From Silvanigrella aquatica (GTDB lineage Bacteria; Bdellovibrionota_B; Oligoflexia; Silvanigrellales; Silvanigrellaceae), in contig NZ_CP017834.1 of the NCBI RefSeq assembly GCF_001907975.1, forward strand, positions 2,563,523-2,627,522: a stretch of 64,000 nucleotides of DNA. Direction: 5' to 3'. Both the position numbers and the translations under genes were made by a program. Below the pieces are notes generated by a model that worked only from the letters and a program-made list of their open reading frames with translations, was not told where the DNA came from and did not search any database. Below are positions 18,770-27,721 of the stretch, in pieces (the first letter of the stretch is position 1; each line of letters starts with the position of its first letter).

Positions 18770-19160
18770 AAAAACCTTTCCATTATTCTAAATCACCAAA
18801 ATATCAATCGATACTTATAGCTTATACAATATTAAATATATTATCAAAAATATATTTATATTTTTAAAGCACACAAGTAACCTAATATAAAAATATTTGA
18901 CACATTAAAAATGTAAGAAATTATAAATAAAAAAATTTTTAATAAATAAAAAAATATAAAATTAAAAAAATTATTTAAAATAAGGAAACAAAAAAATATT
19001 AATTTTATATTTATTCAATAAAAATATTGACATTAATTAATTTGAAAAAAATTCCTTTGTGTGCTAGTAAAAGAATCAGTTTAAAATAACAAATATTTAA
19101 AAAAGCAACCCAGATATAGTTATTTTGAACTATTTTTCTACATTTTAAAAGGAGACATTA
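18770..19160. other. 391-bp divergent intergenic region
   Basis: Very AT-rich spacer between the divergent RCC1 lipoprotein and secreted-protein genes; it must hold both promoters. I see long A/T runs and one TTGACA at 19027-19032 but no convincing -10 hexamer at the proper distance. No open frame, tRNA or strong hairpin is visible. AAAAGGAG just before 19161 is the ribosome site of the downstream gene. Confidence 0.5.
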
Positions 19161-20885
19161 ATGAAATATATTTCATTATTTGCTTTAGTTTCTGCTTCTA
19201 TTCCTGCAATGGCCTTTGCGAATTCAAAAATTCAAACAACGACATTGCCTTTACCCGTTAATCAACAAATGCAACAACAAGACAAACCATCAATTGACTT
19301 TGTCGTTGGATTACCTGTCTATCAAGATAGTGTTGATGCTAAACAATATTATTATATTCCCAAATTACAAGCATCAGTGAATGCGGATGGAGTTTCAGCC
19401 ACCTTTATAAAAAATGAAGTAGCTGTATCAAGCTCTTCCTTAATTTCTGATTTAAGTATGAAGCTTTCAAATTTAACATCAGAAGAATATTTTAATGCTA
19501 GAAAAGTCGTTATGGATTTGCAAAAAGTATTAGATGATGCGATAAAAGCGAATCCGTCCGATCCCAACATCGCCGTATATCAAAATTATTTAAATAAAGC
19601 TTTGGAAAGAAAGAAAGCTGCTGAAGCAAATGTTTCCAGCTTTCAAGGCAGCCTTCCTGCAGGCGTTTTAACTTCAATGTATAATAATATAACAACATTA
19701 TTTAGCAATGCAGGGATCTATTTTCCATTGAATTTTGGAGAGTCCATCACTGAAAGACACAATAGATTAAATCAAAGCTTAGTTGCTTTAAATTCATCAA
19801 ATGGTGGGTTAATAACTGGGAATATTTATGGCGGTTTTACTGCCGATGAATTATTAAAAATAAAAACATATAAAAATAATTACGCACAAGATATCAGAAT
19901 AGCAATTATGCCTATGTCTGGTTTGAGCTTTGAATCCTTAACAGAGCTGCAATACGACGCCAATGGCGTGAAAAGCCAAAGAGCGGGTATTCCTATATTC
20001 TCATCGCTTAAAGGAGGAGGAAACCTTGCAGGTGCCACATTTAACTTTGATTTAACGACAAATGGAGCAGTTTCTTTTGCAAGAAATCTTTCTCCCTTTA
20101 TTCCACCAATTGCTGTAAAAGGTGTGTTAAAACAACAAGTGTCATCTTATAAAGCCATTCTTGATTGCGATTTTACCTCTGGGATGTTACCAGGCGTAAA
20201 ATCTGTCATAAACAAACAAGTTGCTGTCTATCAAGACAATATCGTATCTAATCTCATACCTAATGTTCAACAAGCACAAAGCGCTTGTAAACTTACTATG
20301 ATTTCTGGAGATAAAGAGGCTGCTTATATTGCAGCTGTTCAAGCGATTGAAAAAGAAATCGGCCAATTGCAAATTCAAAAATCGAATCTTTCTCCTGGCG
20401 ATAAGTCTCAATACTGGCAACAAGTGCAACAACAAAATCAACAAATTCCACCTGTGCCAATTAATGATCAAACACAACAAAACGGTTATCAAAATGTTTT
20501 CCAAGCTTACCAACAATCAGGCTGGGAACAATCTGCATCAACCGCTTTATCAAATCGTCCGAACTTTTATTGGCAAACAAATGTTCAGGATTTAGCAAGT
20601 CTCAAAGGATTAAAGATTCATAAAGAATTGGCATCATTTGAAACTCAAGCAATTCAAATTTCAATTCCAACAAATCTTTGTTTTGTTTGGAATGTAAACT
20701 CAAGAGCTTACCGTGCTTGTAATCCGGGAGAGCAATCAGCGGCTGTTCCTTTAACAGATGCATCACAAGCAGCAAGCCAATCGCAATCATGCGTCGGTTA
20801 TAAAGATGCAAATCAATGCGGAAATAACAGAAACATAATGGCTCCAACCTCTCCTGAAGGAAATATTCTTCCCGATTTTCTCTAA
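19161..20885 (+). CDS. Secreted protein of unknown family
   Basis: 574 aa with a clear signal peptide (SLFALVSASIPAMAFA, cleavage near residue 20). The mature protein is Gln/Asn/Ser-rich. It has a probable coiled-coil or helical region at about 95-160 and a beta-rich middle (GGNLAGATFNFDLTTNG). A second Gln-rich helical stretch lies near 390-450 (QIQKSNL...QQVQQQNQQ), and a C-terminal part contains several cysteines (CFVWN, RACNPG, CVGYKDANQC) that may form disulfides. I recognise no domain. AAAAGGAG precedes the ATG and a strong terminator follows the stop. It may be a surface or fibre-associated protein, but that is a guess from composition. Confidence 0.75.
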   Translation: MKYISLFALVSASIPAMAFANSKIQTTTLPLPVNQQMQQQDKPSIDFVVGLPVYQDSVDAKQYYYIPKLQASVNADGVSATFIKNEVAVSSSSLISDLSMKLSNLTSEEYFNARKVVMDLQKVLDDAIKANPSDPNIAVYQNYLNKALERKKAAEANVSSFQGSLPAGVLTSMYNNITTLFSNAGIYFPLNFGESITERHNRLNQSLVALNSSNGGLITGNIYGGFTADELLKIKTYKNNYAQDIRIAIMPMSGLSFESLTELQYDANGVKSQRAGIPIFSSLKGGGNLAGATFNFDLTTNGAVSFARNLSPFIPPIAVKGVLKQQVSSYKAILDCDFTSGMLPGVKSVINKQVAVYQDNIVSNLIPNVQQAQSACKLTMISGDKEAAYIAAVQAIEKEIGQLQIQKSNLSPGDKSQYWQQVQQQNQQIPPVPINDQTQQNGYQNVFQAYQQSGWEQSASTALSNRPNFYWQTNVQDLASLKGLKIHKELASFETQAIQISIPTNLCFVWNVNSRAYRACNPGEQSAAVPLTDASQAASQSQSCVGYKDANQCGNNRNIMAPTSPEGNILPDFL

Positions 20886-20891
20886 CCTAAA

Positions 20892-20926
20892 AAAAAGGAG
20901 CTTCTAAGAATGAGAAGCTCCTTTTT
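20892..20926 (+). terminator. Rho-independent terminator
   Basis: Perfect 14-bp stem: the left arm is 20892-20905 (AAAAAGGAGCTTCT) and the right arm 20913-20926, with a 7-nt loop. The right arm ends in five T. It lies 7 bp past the stop of the secreted protein gene. Confidence 0.9.
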
Positions 20927-20950
20927 AATTTCACTTAGAGGTTTATCCCC

Positions 20951-21436
20951 ATGCTGAAAAAAATTTTAACGTTGACTTTTCTAATGATAAGCACCCATTC
21001 CTTAGCAAGTGCAAATATGATTCATAAAGTTCAAAATGATTCCTATGATGCACTTGGGAAAGTAAGACAATCATTAAAAGGTTGCTTTAATAGCTGGTTT
21101 AAAGAACTTCATGTGAGCGATAAAATATATCTCATGGAGTATTTAAAACCAGATGGTAATTGTTTATTTAATCCAGAAGAAATATTAAATTTATCAAATT
21201 CATTAAATAATTTCACATTAAATAATTTAAATTCTTGCCAAAATGATAATATTTTAGGAAACATTACAACTCTTTATATTACAATTGAACTTGAACAATA
21301 TTTAACAGATAAAACAAGCAATAGAACTTTCAACGAAAAATACAATTCCATTCTTGAATTAACTTATAATAACTTGTATAAATTTTATTCAAGTCAAACT
21401 AATACAGAATTTATTAATTCACAAAATACTTTCTAA
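20951..21436 (+). CDS. Small secreted hypothetical protein
   Basis: 161 aa with a signal peptide (KKILTLTFLMISTHSLASA, cleavage near residue 21). The mature part is about 140 residues, mainly helical by pattern, with three Cys (GCFNSW, GNCLFN, NSCQND). No family recognised. It follows the terminator by 24 bp, with GAGG about 7 nt before the ATG, and is 16 bp upstream of the next small gene. The two probably form a pair of exported or membrane proteins. Confidence 0.6.
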   Translation: MLKKILTLTFLMISTHSLASANMIHKVQNDSYDALGKVRQSLKGCFNSWFKELHVSDKIYLMEYLKPDGNCLFNPEEILNLSNSLNNFTLNNLNSCQNDNILGNITTLYITIELEQYLTDKTSNRTFNEKYNSILELTYNNLYKFYSSQTNTEFINSQNTF

Positions 21437-21452
21437 GAAGTGGGTATGTACT

Positions 21453-21818
21453 ATGGATAAAAGAAATTTAATTTTTATTTGCTCGGGTTTATTAATTGCA
21501 TTAGGCATTTCATTTTATATCACTAAAAATCAAACCGTTGAAGAAATAGAAATAAAAAATTCAAATAATAAAAAAATTGAAACACAGAATTCAAATGAAA
21601 ATATGAAAAGCAAGGAACAGAATCAGAAATTAAATTTAAGTTCTACTCCTCCGGTAAAAAATATGACTCCTACTGAATATGTCGCTTGGGTACAGGATCC
21701 TAATAATAGAGTTTTGTTGGAAATTAGAGATGACGGCGCAAAAATTTATAGAAAAGGGAATGTGACAATTACTGTTTTTGCAAATGGAAAAGAAATATAT
21801 TTACCCGACGAAATATAA
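21453..21818 (+). CDS. Small membrane-anchored hypothetical protein
   Basis: 121 aa. One N-terminal hydrophobic helix (about 6-24, LIFICSGLLIALGISFYI) could be a signal anchor. A Lys/Asn/Glu-rich linker (25-65) follows, then a compact C-terminal segment (MTPTEYVAWVQDPNNRVLL...). No family recognised. It follows the preceding secreted-protein gene by 16 bp and converges with the FAD oxidoreductase gene, the stops being 3 bp apart. Confidence 0.6.
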   Translation: MDKRNLIFICSGLLIALGISFYITKNQTVEEIEIKNSNNKKIETQNSNENMKSKEQNQKLNLSSTPPVKNMTPTEYVAWVQDPNNRVLLEIRDDGAKIYRKGNVTITVFANGKEIYLPDEI

Positions 21819-21821
21819 TTT

Positions 21822-22874
21822 TTAGAGTGAGTATTTCTGCCATATTGGTAAAATCTCATTAAGGTAACTCATAAATTTCCATAATCCCACACGATATTCC
21901 TCAATTCCAAAACGATCTACTTTAGACTCTGGATACGCAATACCAAACCCAAAGAGACCTGGAGCAATAATTCCTGTCTTTGCATTGTAATTTATTGATT
22001 CAAAATCTTCGACTGGAATTGCACGAGATTCAAATCCAACAGCATAAATAACATGAGTGCATTGGGAGAGATATTTTTGAAGATTTTCTTTATTAGCAAC
22101 ATAGCGCTCAAGACTTTGAGGTAATTTTCCGTGTAAATTTTCTTTTGCCCACAGCGCCGTTGTACCTTTTAACCCTGTATTATCAAATAAAATACAATCG
22201 TCTAAATAAACAGCATAGCACAAAGGAGATTGATAAAAATTCAAAATTCTTGTTACAGCGGTACATTCTATTAAATTTCTGAGTATTAAAACTGCGGAAT
22301 GTGAGGATCCAAATACAGCAATCTTATCTTTATTAGAACAATACTCAGACAATTTATCTTTATTGAGAGCAATTTCTAATGAAATTTCTTTCAACGAAGG
22401 ATAGGATAAACTTTTTTGCTTAGCACCTGTCGCTAAAATCACATTTGTCGATGTGATTTGTTCTCCACCCTCTAAAGAAACAACCCAATTTCTATTTTTC
22501 ATTTTCACAGATACAGCGGAATTTTTTAAAGAAGTTACACTTTTCCTTAAATGTTCAGATATCCATGCCAAAGGCGAGACCATATAACTGAGCTCGCATG
22601 TTCCGTTAGGATCTAATTCATGAATTTTGAAATTTTCTTTACAGTTTGGATAATTAAATGAGGTTGATTCATTTAAAAATTTTAAAAATAAACTCACCTT
22701 TGTATTGCTTGGTACTTTATTCCATTTTGTACCAAAATCACCGACTTGAAAAGAGGGATCAAGCCAAGCAATTTGCTTAGGATTGACTTGATTATCAATT
22801 AACTTTCCCACAGCAGCAATTCCAGCAGGTCCCGCTCCTATTACGGTCCACTTAAAGTCATGTTCTTTTTCCAT
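21822..22874 (-). CDS. FAD/NAD(P)-dependent oxidoreductase
   Basis: 350 aa flavoprotein of the pyridine-nucleotide-disulfide / flavin-monooxygenase type. The N-terminal dinucleotide fold has GAGPAG, a second nucleotide-binding motif is FGSSHSA, and the ATGAK and IYAVGFESR segments are typical of the FAD-contacting strand ends. There is no CxxC redox pair, so it is not a thioredoxin- or glutathione-reductase type. The VGDFGTKWNKVPSNTKV segment resembles flavin monooxygenases. The ATG at 22874 has AAGG 8 nt upstream; a TTG at 22904 is in frame but would start inside the palindrome at 22891-22920. It lies downstream of the aminotransferase gene on the same strand. The substrate is unknown. Confidence 0.78.
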   Translation of the reverse strand: MEKEHDFKWTVIGAGPAGIAAVGKLIDNQVNPKQIAWLDPSFQVGDFGTKWNKVPSNTKVSLFLKFLNESTSFNYPNCKENFKIHELDPNGTCELSYMVSPLAWISEHLRKSVTSLKNSAVSVKMKNRNWVVSLEGGEQITSTNVILATGAKQKSLSYPSLKEISLEIALNKDKLSEYCSNKDKIAVFGSSHSAVLILRNLIECTAVTRILNFYQSPLCYAVYLDDCILFDNTGLKGTTALWAKENLHGKLPQSLERYVANKENLQKYLSQCTHVIYAVGFESRAIPVEDFESINYNAKTGIIAPGLFGFGIAYPESKVDRFGIEEYRVGLWKFMSYLNEILPIWQKYSL

Positions 22875-22890
22875 AACACATGCCTTATTC

Positions 22891-22920
22891 TTAAAATAAA
22901 ACAATATTGTTTTATTTTAA
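22891..22920. promoter_or_regulatory. Perfect 30-bp AT palindrome (candidate operator)
   Basis: The 15-bp half TTAAAATAAAACAAT is followed immediately by its exact reverse complement. It sits in the 57-bp gap between the aminotransferase stop and the FAD-oxidoreductase start, 16 bp before the start codon. A perfect palindrome of this length with no spacer suggests an operator for a dimeric repressor; as RNA it would be a weak AT hairpin. Confidence 0.5.
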
Positions 22921-22931
22921 ATAGACTTTAA

Positions 22932-24110
22932 TCAGGAATTTCCAAATTGTAAAATTTCTTTAAGCGCCTTAGATCCCTCAACTACTTGCTGAGTGCTACA
23001 ACTAAAAGCAAAGCGAATGGCATTGGCACAACTAATGCCAAAACTATCGCCAGGGGCACTGCCAATACCGCGTTCTGCTAAAAAGTCAGAAAGTTGCGAA
23101 ACAGATTTAATTTGCAATTGATTAAGCAAAGAGGGCTCAACTTCACACCACAGATAAAAAGCACCCTGAGGTTTAAAGGGAATTAAACCTGGGATTTCCG
23201 AAGCAGCATTATAAATGATTTCGCGGCGTTTTTTATACTCTGTAAGCATAAATTCAAGGTGATCACGAGGTCCTGTTACAGCAGCTAAAGCTCCCCATTG
23301 AGCAATACTATTAATTCCATTGACGGTACAACGTAACAATTTAGGAATACGTTCTTTTAATGCTTTATTTTTTGTTACAATATAACCCACACGTAAACCA
23401 CTCATGGCATGGGTTTTAGAAAAAGAATATAAAGAAATAGCTTTGTCGTAATTTTCAAGACCACTTGCCGGAGAATAGTGCTCTCCTTCATAAACGAGAT
23501 CTTCATATGCTTCATCACAAATAAGCCACAATCCTCTTTCTGCAGCTAAATTTGCAATACGCTGTAATTCTTCTTTAGGAACAATAGCGCCAGATGGATT
23601 TTGTGGTGAATTTACAAAAATCGCTTTTGTTCGTGAAGTTATTTTTTTAACAATATCTTCATAACTATATTGATAATTATTTTGTCTTGATAAAGGAACG
23701 GATACCGTAACACCGCCGGCGAGACGAATATTTTCACCAATTTCTGTCCAGAGAGGTTCAGGAACAATAACTTCATCACCTTGCTCTAGCATACATTGAA
23801 ATACAACATACAGCGCATGCATGGCGCCATTTGTTACAAATATATCATTTTCTGTTACTTTAATTTTATTTTGATTATAAAGTTTTTGTGAGAGCGCTTT
23901 CAATAATTCAGGAATACCATTATTAGGAATATAGTGAGTTTTTCCATCATGAAGAGCTTTTTCAATGGCCACAGAAATATGCGGTGCTATGGAAAAGCTG
24001 GGATCACCCGACTCCAAACGATATACTTTTTTACCTGTGGCCTGCAGCTTTAAAAGCTGCTCTCTAATCTGCACGATTTTGCCAAAACTAATTGAGTCAA
24101 GACGATTCAT
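22932..24110 (-). CDS. Class I/II pyridoxal-phosphate aminotransferase
   Basis: 392 aa, fold type I aminotransferase similar to the aspartate-aminotransferase-like family. It has the N-terminal LESGDPSF, VTNGAMHALY, the NSPQNPSGA motif, DEAYEDLVY (PLP-ring Asp and Tyr), the Schiff-base Lys in YSFSKTHAMSGLRVGY and a substrate-carboxylate Arg in AIRFAFSCS. The amino donor and acceptor cannot be told from sequence alone. It is monodirectional with the FAD oxidoreductase, separated by the 30-bp palindrome. The start ATG is at 24110, next to a 408-bp divergent gap shared with the flagellin promoter region. Confidence 0.9.
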   Translation of the reverse strand: MNRLDSISFGKIVQIREQLLKLQATGKKVYRLESGDPSFSIAPHISVAIEKALHDGKTHYIPNNGIPELLKALSQKLYNQNKIKVTENDIFVTNGAMHALYVVFQCMLEQGDEVIVPEPLWTEIGENIRLAGGVTVSVPLSRQNNYQYSYEDIVKKITSRTKAIFVNSPQNPSGAIVPKEELQRIANLAAERGLWLICDEAYEDLVYEGEHYSPASGLENYDKAISLYSFSKTHAMSGLRVGYIVTKNKALKERIPKLLRCTVNGINSIAQWGALAAVTGPRDHLEFMLTEYKKRREIIYNAASEIPGLIPFKPQGAFYLWCEVEPSLLNQLQIKSVSQLSDFLAERGIGSAPGDSFGISCANAIRFAFSCSTQQVVEGSKALKEILQFGNS

Positions 24111-24357
24111 TATGATACCCCTAGTTTCATATAAAAAAACACTTTAGAAACCTTCTGAAAAAAGCAGAACAGCAAAAAAAAGTCAAGAAAATCGAGAAAT
24201 ATTTGTAAGTTATTGTAAAAAGGATTCTTTCCAATCCTGTAAAATATTAATTTTAATTCATTTACACATTATACATTTTAATAAAAATAAAAAATAATTA
24301 TAAAATTATGATAATACTATGTTTTTTAATTATTTTTTAAAAAATATAAATTTTTTC
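24111..24357. other. Divergent spacer between aminotransferase and flagellin genes
   Basis: AT-rich non-coding DNA that should hold the aminotransferase promoter (minus strand). A small inverted repeat, AGGATT at 24221-24226 and AATCCT at 24233-24238, is the only structure I see. Long A/T tracts run from 24280 to 24357, immediately upstream of the flagellin promoter, and could act as an UP-element. Confidence 0.4.
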
Positions 24358-24384
24358 TAATTTACCAATTCAAATCTTCGATAA
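24358..24384 (+). promoter_or_regulatory. Sigma-28 (FliA)-type flagellin promoter
   Basis: TAATTTAC at 24358-24365, an exact 11-bp spacer, then TTCGATAA at 24377-24384. The sigma-28 consensus is TAAAGTTT-N11-GCCGATAA; the -10 matches at its last six positions and the spacing is exact. The site lies about 135 bp before the first flagellin start, on the correct strand. Confidence 0.5.
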
Positions 24385-24391
24385 GCCCTGC

Positions 24392-24518
24392 ATAGGTCAC
24401 GGAAGCACCATGGATAACAGGTGAATGACCTATAAGTTTGCAAAGTATCAAGGTTGGTGCTGCAAACAGCCCCGCAATCCACAAATGCGGTTTTCAGGCT
24501 ATCAAGGAGGAGAATATT
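24392..24518 (+). promoter_or_regulatory. Structured 5' leader of flagellin mRNA
   Basis: About 127 nt between the predicted start of transcription and the first flagellin ATG, with three consecutive inverted repeats. These are ATAGGTCA (24392-24399) with TGACCTAT (24426-24433), GTTTGCA (24436-24442) with TGCAAAC (24461-24467), and CCGCA (24472-24476) with TGCGG (24486-24490). A strong AAGGAGGAG ribosome site (24504-24512) follows. GGA trinucleotides lie in the first loop and in the ribosome site, the pattern bound by CsrA in other flagellin leaders; that link is inference. Confidence 0.5.
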
Positions 24519-25367
24519 ATGGGTTTACGTATTAAAACCAATGTAGAATCCCTTACGGCACAAAGATTTCTTTCCAATAATAATGCAGACATGACATCAA
24601 GCATGGAGAAATTATCCTCTGGATTAAGAATAAATAAGTCAGCCGATGACGCTGCGGGACTAGCTATATCTGAAGGGTTAAGAGCAAAAACACGAAGCTT
24701 AATTCAAGCAAAAAGAAATGCAAATGATGGTGTTTCTTTACTCCAAGTTGCTGAAGGCGGATTAAACGAAACAACAAATATTTTAATTCGTATGCGCGAA
24801 TTAACAATGCAATCTGCAAGTGACACTTTAGGCGTTCAAGAACGTGACTATATTGATAAAGAATATCAACAATTAACACAAGAAATTGATCGTATTTCCG
24901 AAACAACAGAATTTAATGGCAGAAAACTTCTATCAGCAAATGAATCTGAAACACCCATCACACTTCAAGTTGGTTATAACGGAACACCAAATGACATATT
25001 AACCCTTCAATTTGGTGGCGATACCACAGGCGTAAATTCAGAATCTTTAGGTTTAAAAGACACTTCACTTGCGGGTGAAGATAGAGAATCGATCGCAGCA
25101 AATTTAAATACCATTGATAGCAGTTTAAATATGATTGCATCAACAAGAGCAACACTCGGAGCGACACAATCACGCCTAAATTCAACAATAAGTAATATTT
25201 CAATAAATACTGAAAATATGATGGCTGCAAATAGCCGTATCCGCGACACAGACTTTGCTGATGAAACAGCAAAATTATCACAAAGCAGAATCTTGTCTCA
25301 AGGTGGACTTGCCATTCTAGCACAAGCAAATCAACGCCCTGAAATGGCACTTGCTTTATTGCGTTAA
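24519..25367 (+). CDS. Flagellin (copy 1)
   Basis: Filament subunit exported by the flagellar type III system. 282 aa: the conserved N-terminal D0/D1 region has NVESLTAQRFL, MEKLSSGLRINKSADDAAGL and QAKRNANDGVSLLQVAEG. The C-terminal D0 region has MMAANSRIRDTDFADETA and ends RPEMALALLR. Only about 60 residues lie between the terminal domains, so the exposed D2/D3 domains are missing, giving a compact flagellin. Start chosen at MGLRIKTN, directly after AAGGAGGAG; the frame extends upstream into the leader without a ribosome site. A second flagellin follows after 24 bp. Confidence 0.97.
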   Translation: MGLRIKTNVESLTAQRFLSNNNADMTSSMEKLSSGLRINKSADDAAGLAISEGLRAKTRSLIQAKRNANDGVSLLQVAEGGLNETTNILIRMRELTMQSASDTLGVQERDYIDKEYQQLTQEIDRISETTEFNGRKLLSANESETPITLQVGYNGTPNDILTLQFGGDTTGVNSESLGLKDTSLAGEDRESIAANLNTIDSSLNMIASTRATLGATQSRLNSTISNISINTENMMAANSRIRDTDFADETAKLSQSRILSQGGLAILAQANQRPEMALALLR

Positions 25368-25391
25368 TAAAAATAAATAAGGATCATTTTT

Positions 25392-26273
25392 ATGGGACTT
25401 AGAATTAAATCCAACATTGATAGTCTCTTGGCGCAAAGAAGATTAAGTGAAAATCAAGATGAATTATCAGATAGTATTGAAAAATTATCTTCGGGGTTAA
25501 GAATAAATAAATCCTCCGATGACGCCGCAGGGCTTGCTATCTCAGAAACAATGCGCGCTAAAGTAAGAAGCTTTGCACAAGCAAAAAGAAATGCCTCCGA
25601 TGGAATTTCTTTTTTACAAACAGGAGAAGGTGGCCTCAGTGAGTTAAATAATATAATTATTAGAATGAGGGAGCTCACAACACAAGCCGCCAGTGACACT
25701 ATAGGCGAAACAGAAAGATCCTTTTTGAACAAAGAATTTCAGGAATTGGGAAAAGAAGTCAACCGCATTAAAGATCAAACTGAATTTAATGGTCGAAAGC
25801 TGCTTTCTGATGAAGACCAAAAAGACATCAATGTGCAGGTCGGCGTTAACTTTAGAAAAAGCGATGGTGAAACAAACGAAGAAAATGAAGTCATTACACT
25901 AAAATTTGATGATTTATCAGAATTAAATGAATCACTTAACAAGTTAACAGACTTAAGCATTGAAGGAGAAGATGGACGGGAACTGGGAGGAAGTCCTACG
26001 GAAGATATCTTTTCAGCACTTGATAATTCTATGTTAAACGTAACAAAAACAAGAGCTACTTTAGGAGCATTGCAAAGCAGACTAAACTCAACTATTACTT
26101 CAATAGATATCGGAAGTGAGAATCTCAATGCAGCTCAATCTCGAATTCGCGATGTAGACTATGGTTCTGAATCAGCAAAATTTGCTCAAAGTAAAATTCT
26201 TGTTTCAGCAGGCACTTCTGTTTTGGCACAGGCCAACCAACTCCCTGAAACGGTATTACATTTAATAAGATAG
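25392..26273 (+). CDS. Flagellin (copy 2)
   Basis: 293 aa paralogue of the preceding flagellin. It has the same MGLRIKSN start, EKLSSGLRINKSSDDAAGL, NLNAAQSRIRDVDYGSESA and a C-terminal LPETVLHLIR. It differs mainly in the short central segment, which is rich in Glu/Asp (GETNEENEVITLKFDDLSEL). The two probably form one filament with different proportions of subunits. AAGGATCATTTTT precedes the ATG, a weaker ribosome site than that of copy 1. It is cotranscribed with copy 1 and only 14 bp upstream of rpoN. Confidence 0.97.
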   Translation: MGLRIKSNIDSLLAQRRLSENQDELSDSIEKLSSGLRINKSSDDAAGLAISETMRAKVRSFAQAKRNASDGISFLQTGEGGLSELNNIIIRMRELTTQAASDTIGETERSFLNKEFQELGKEVNRIKDQTEFNGRKLLSDEDQKDINVQVGVNFRKSDGETNEENEVITLKFDDLSELNESLNKLTDLSIEGEDGRELGGSPTEDIFSALDNSMLNVTKTRATLGALQSRLNSTITSIDIGSENLNAAQSRIRDVDYGSESAKFAQSKILVSAGTSVLAQANQLPETVLHLIR

Positions 26274-26287
26274 CGGAGAACTAGGGA

Positions 26288-27703
26288 ATGGCTTTAGAAA
26301 TTAAGCAAGGACTGAAAACAACTCAAAAAATATCTCTTTCAGCCGAACTTAAACATTCTATTACCATTCTAACTTTAGGCCGTTATGAACTTGAAAAACT
26401 CATAACAGATGAACTTGAAAAAAATCCTTGTCTTATTGGCATTCCTAAATATGATGAACAGGAATATACACTTCATTATGAAGAATTAAAACGCGCTTTG
26501 CAAAATTCTTTTAACCAAACAGATTATACAGAACGTTACAACGATATTAAAAGTAACGAAGCCATTTCTTCATCGGATCAAAAAAGAGAATATGCGGACT
26601 CAAGTTCAAATATTTCTTTACATACTTCCATTCAAGAACAAATAGCAATTATGCGCTTAAGTGCCTATGAAAAAGAATGTGTTTTAACAATATTGCAGTA
26701 CATTGATGACAATGGATTTTTAAATACAGATAAAGAAACAATTTCAGAAGCAAACAGTATTCATATAGATGATGTGCAATTTGCTATAGAGACTATTCAA
26801 AAATGCGAACCCACAGGGGTAGGTGCTTGCAACGCTCAAGAATGTCTTTATTTACAGTTTAAAAAATTAGATAAAAAACCGAAATACGTTGAAAAACTCT
26901 TAACAGAATATTGGAACGAATTTCAAAAGCAAAACTTTTTAAAAATTGCTAAAATTGAGAAAACAAATATAAATGAAATTAAAAATGCTTTTCGCTTTAT
27001 AAAAACGCATTTTGATCCGAGACCAGCACGACAATTTGGCCCTCTATCTAATCAATTAATAACTCCTGACGTCTATGTTTTTAAAAGGGATGGAAAATGG
27101 ATTTGTAGTTTAAATGAAAATGGATTACCACGACTGAAACTTTCTAAAAAATATTCCAAACTCGTTTCTAATTTAAAAAATGATACATTTGAAAAAGATT
27201 CCAAAGATATATCTAAATATATTAATGAAAATATAAAGTCAGCAAAGTGGCTTGTAAAATCATTAAAAGAACGCGATAAAACAATATTAAAAGTAGTAGA
27301 ATCGATTATTAGACATCAAGAAAATTTCTTTGAATATGGTGTTGAATATTTAAATCCTCTTACCTTAAAAGTTGTGGCACAAGAATTAGATTTACATGAA
27401 AGTACAATTTCAAGAGCAACATCAGATAAATATTTATATTCTCCAAGAGGTATTTTTGAATTAAAATATTTTTTTAATGCCGCTGTAGAAAATAACTCTG
27501 GGCAAGAACTTGCTAATGAGTCTATAAAACAATATGTGGCAGAATTTATCAAAAATGAAGATAAAAAAAATCCTCTATCAGATCATGAAATTGCATTAAA
27601 AATCGAATCATTTAAAGGGATTAAAATAGCCCGCAGAACCGTTGCTAAATACAGAGAATCACTAGGAATAATGTCCTCATCAAAAAGAATTCAACGGTTT
27701 TAA
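26288..27703 (+). CDS. rpoN: RNA polymerase sigma-54 factor RpoN
   Basis: 471 aa. The N-terminal activator-interacting region has the typical Gln/Leu pattern (KQGLKTTQKISLSAELKHSI), an acidic linker follows, then the core-binding domain (EPTGVGACNAQECLYLQ). The helix-turn-helix region has LDLHESTISRATSDK, and the C-terminal RpoN box is ARRTVAKYRE. It directs activator-dependent transcription of motility, nitrogen and other genes. Its position 14 bp behind two flagellin genes suggests readthrough from the flagellin promoter. hpf follows, as in the widespread rpoN-hpf arrangement. Confidence 0.96.
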   Translation: MALEIKQGLKTTQKISLSAELKHSITILTLGRYELEKLITDELEKNPCLIGIPKYDEQEYTLHYEELKRALQNSFNQTDYTERYNDIKSNEAISSSDQKREYADSSSNISLHTSIQEQIAIMRLSAYEKECVLTILQYIDDNGFLNTDKETISEANSIHIDDVQFAIETIQKCEPTGVGACNAQECLYLQFKKLDKKPKYVEKLLTEYWNEFQKQNFLKIAKIEKTNINEIKNAFRFIKTHFDPRPARQFGPLSNQLITPDVYVFKRDGKWICSLNENGLPRLKLSKKYSKLVSNLKNDTFEKDSKDISKYINENIKSAKWLVKSLKERDKTILKVVESIIRHQENFFEYGVEYLNPLTLKVVAQELDLHESTISRATSDKYLYSPRGIFELKYFFNAAVENNSGQELANESIKQYVAEFIKNEDKKNPLSDHEIALKIESFKGIKIARRTVAKYRESLGIMSSSKRIQRF

Positions 27704-27721
27704 TACATTATATATTACAGA

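Noticed and set aside
19027-19060. TTGACA hexamer as a promoter for the secreted-protein gene
   Set aside because: No -10 hexamer at 16-18 bp; AT-rich DNA yields such matches by chance.
20187-20847. Frames on both strands overlapping the secreted-protein gene
   Set aside because: Shadow frames of a long gene with signal peptide, ribosome site and terminator.
24664-25350. Antisense frames across both flagellin genes
   Set aside because: They mirror the conserved flagellin codons and their translations are low-complexity Leu/Ser; no start signal.
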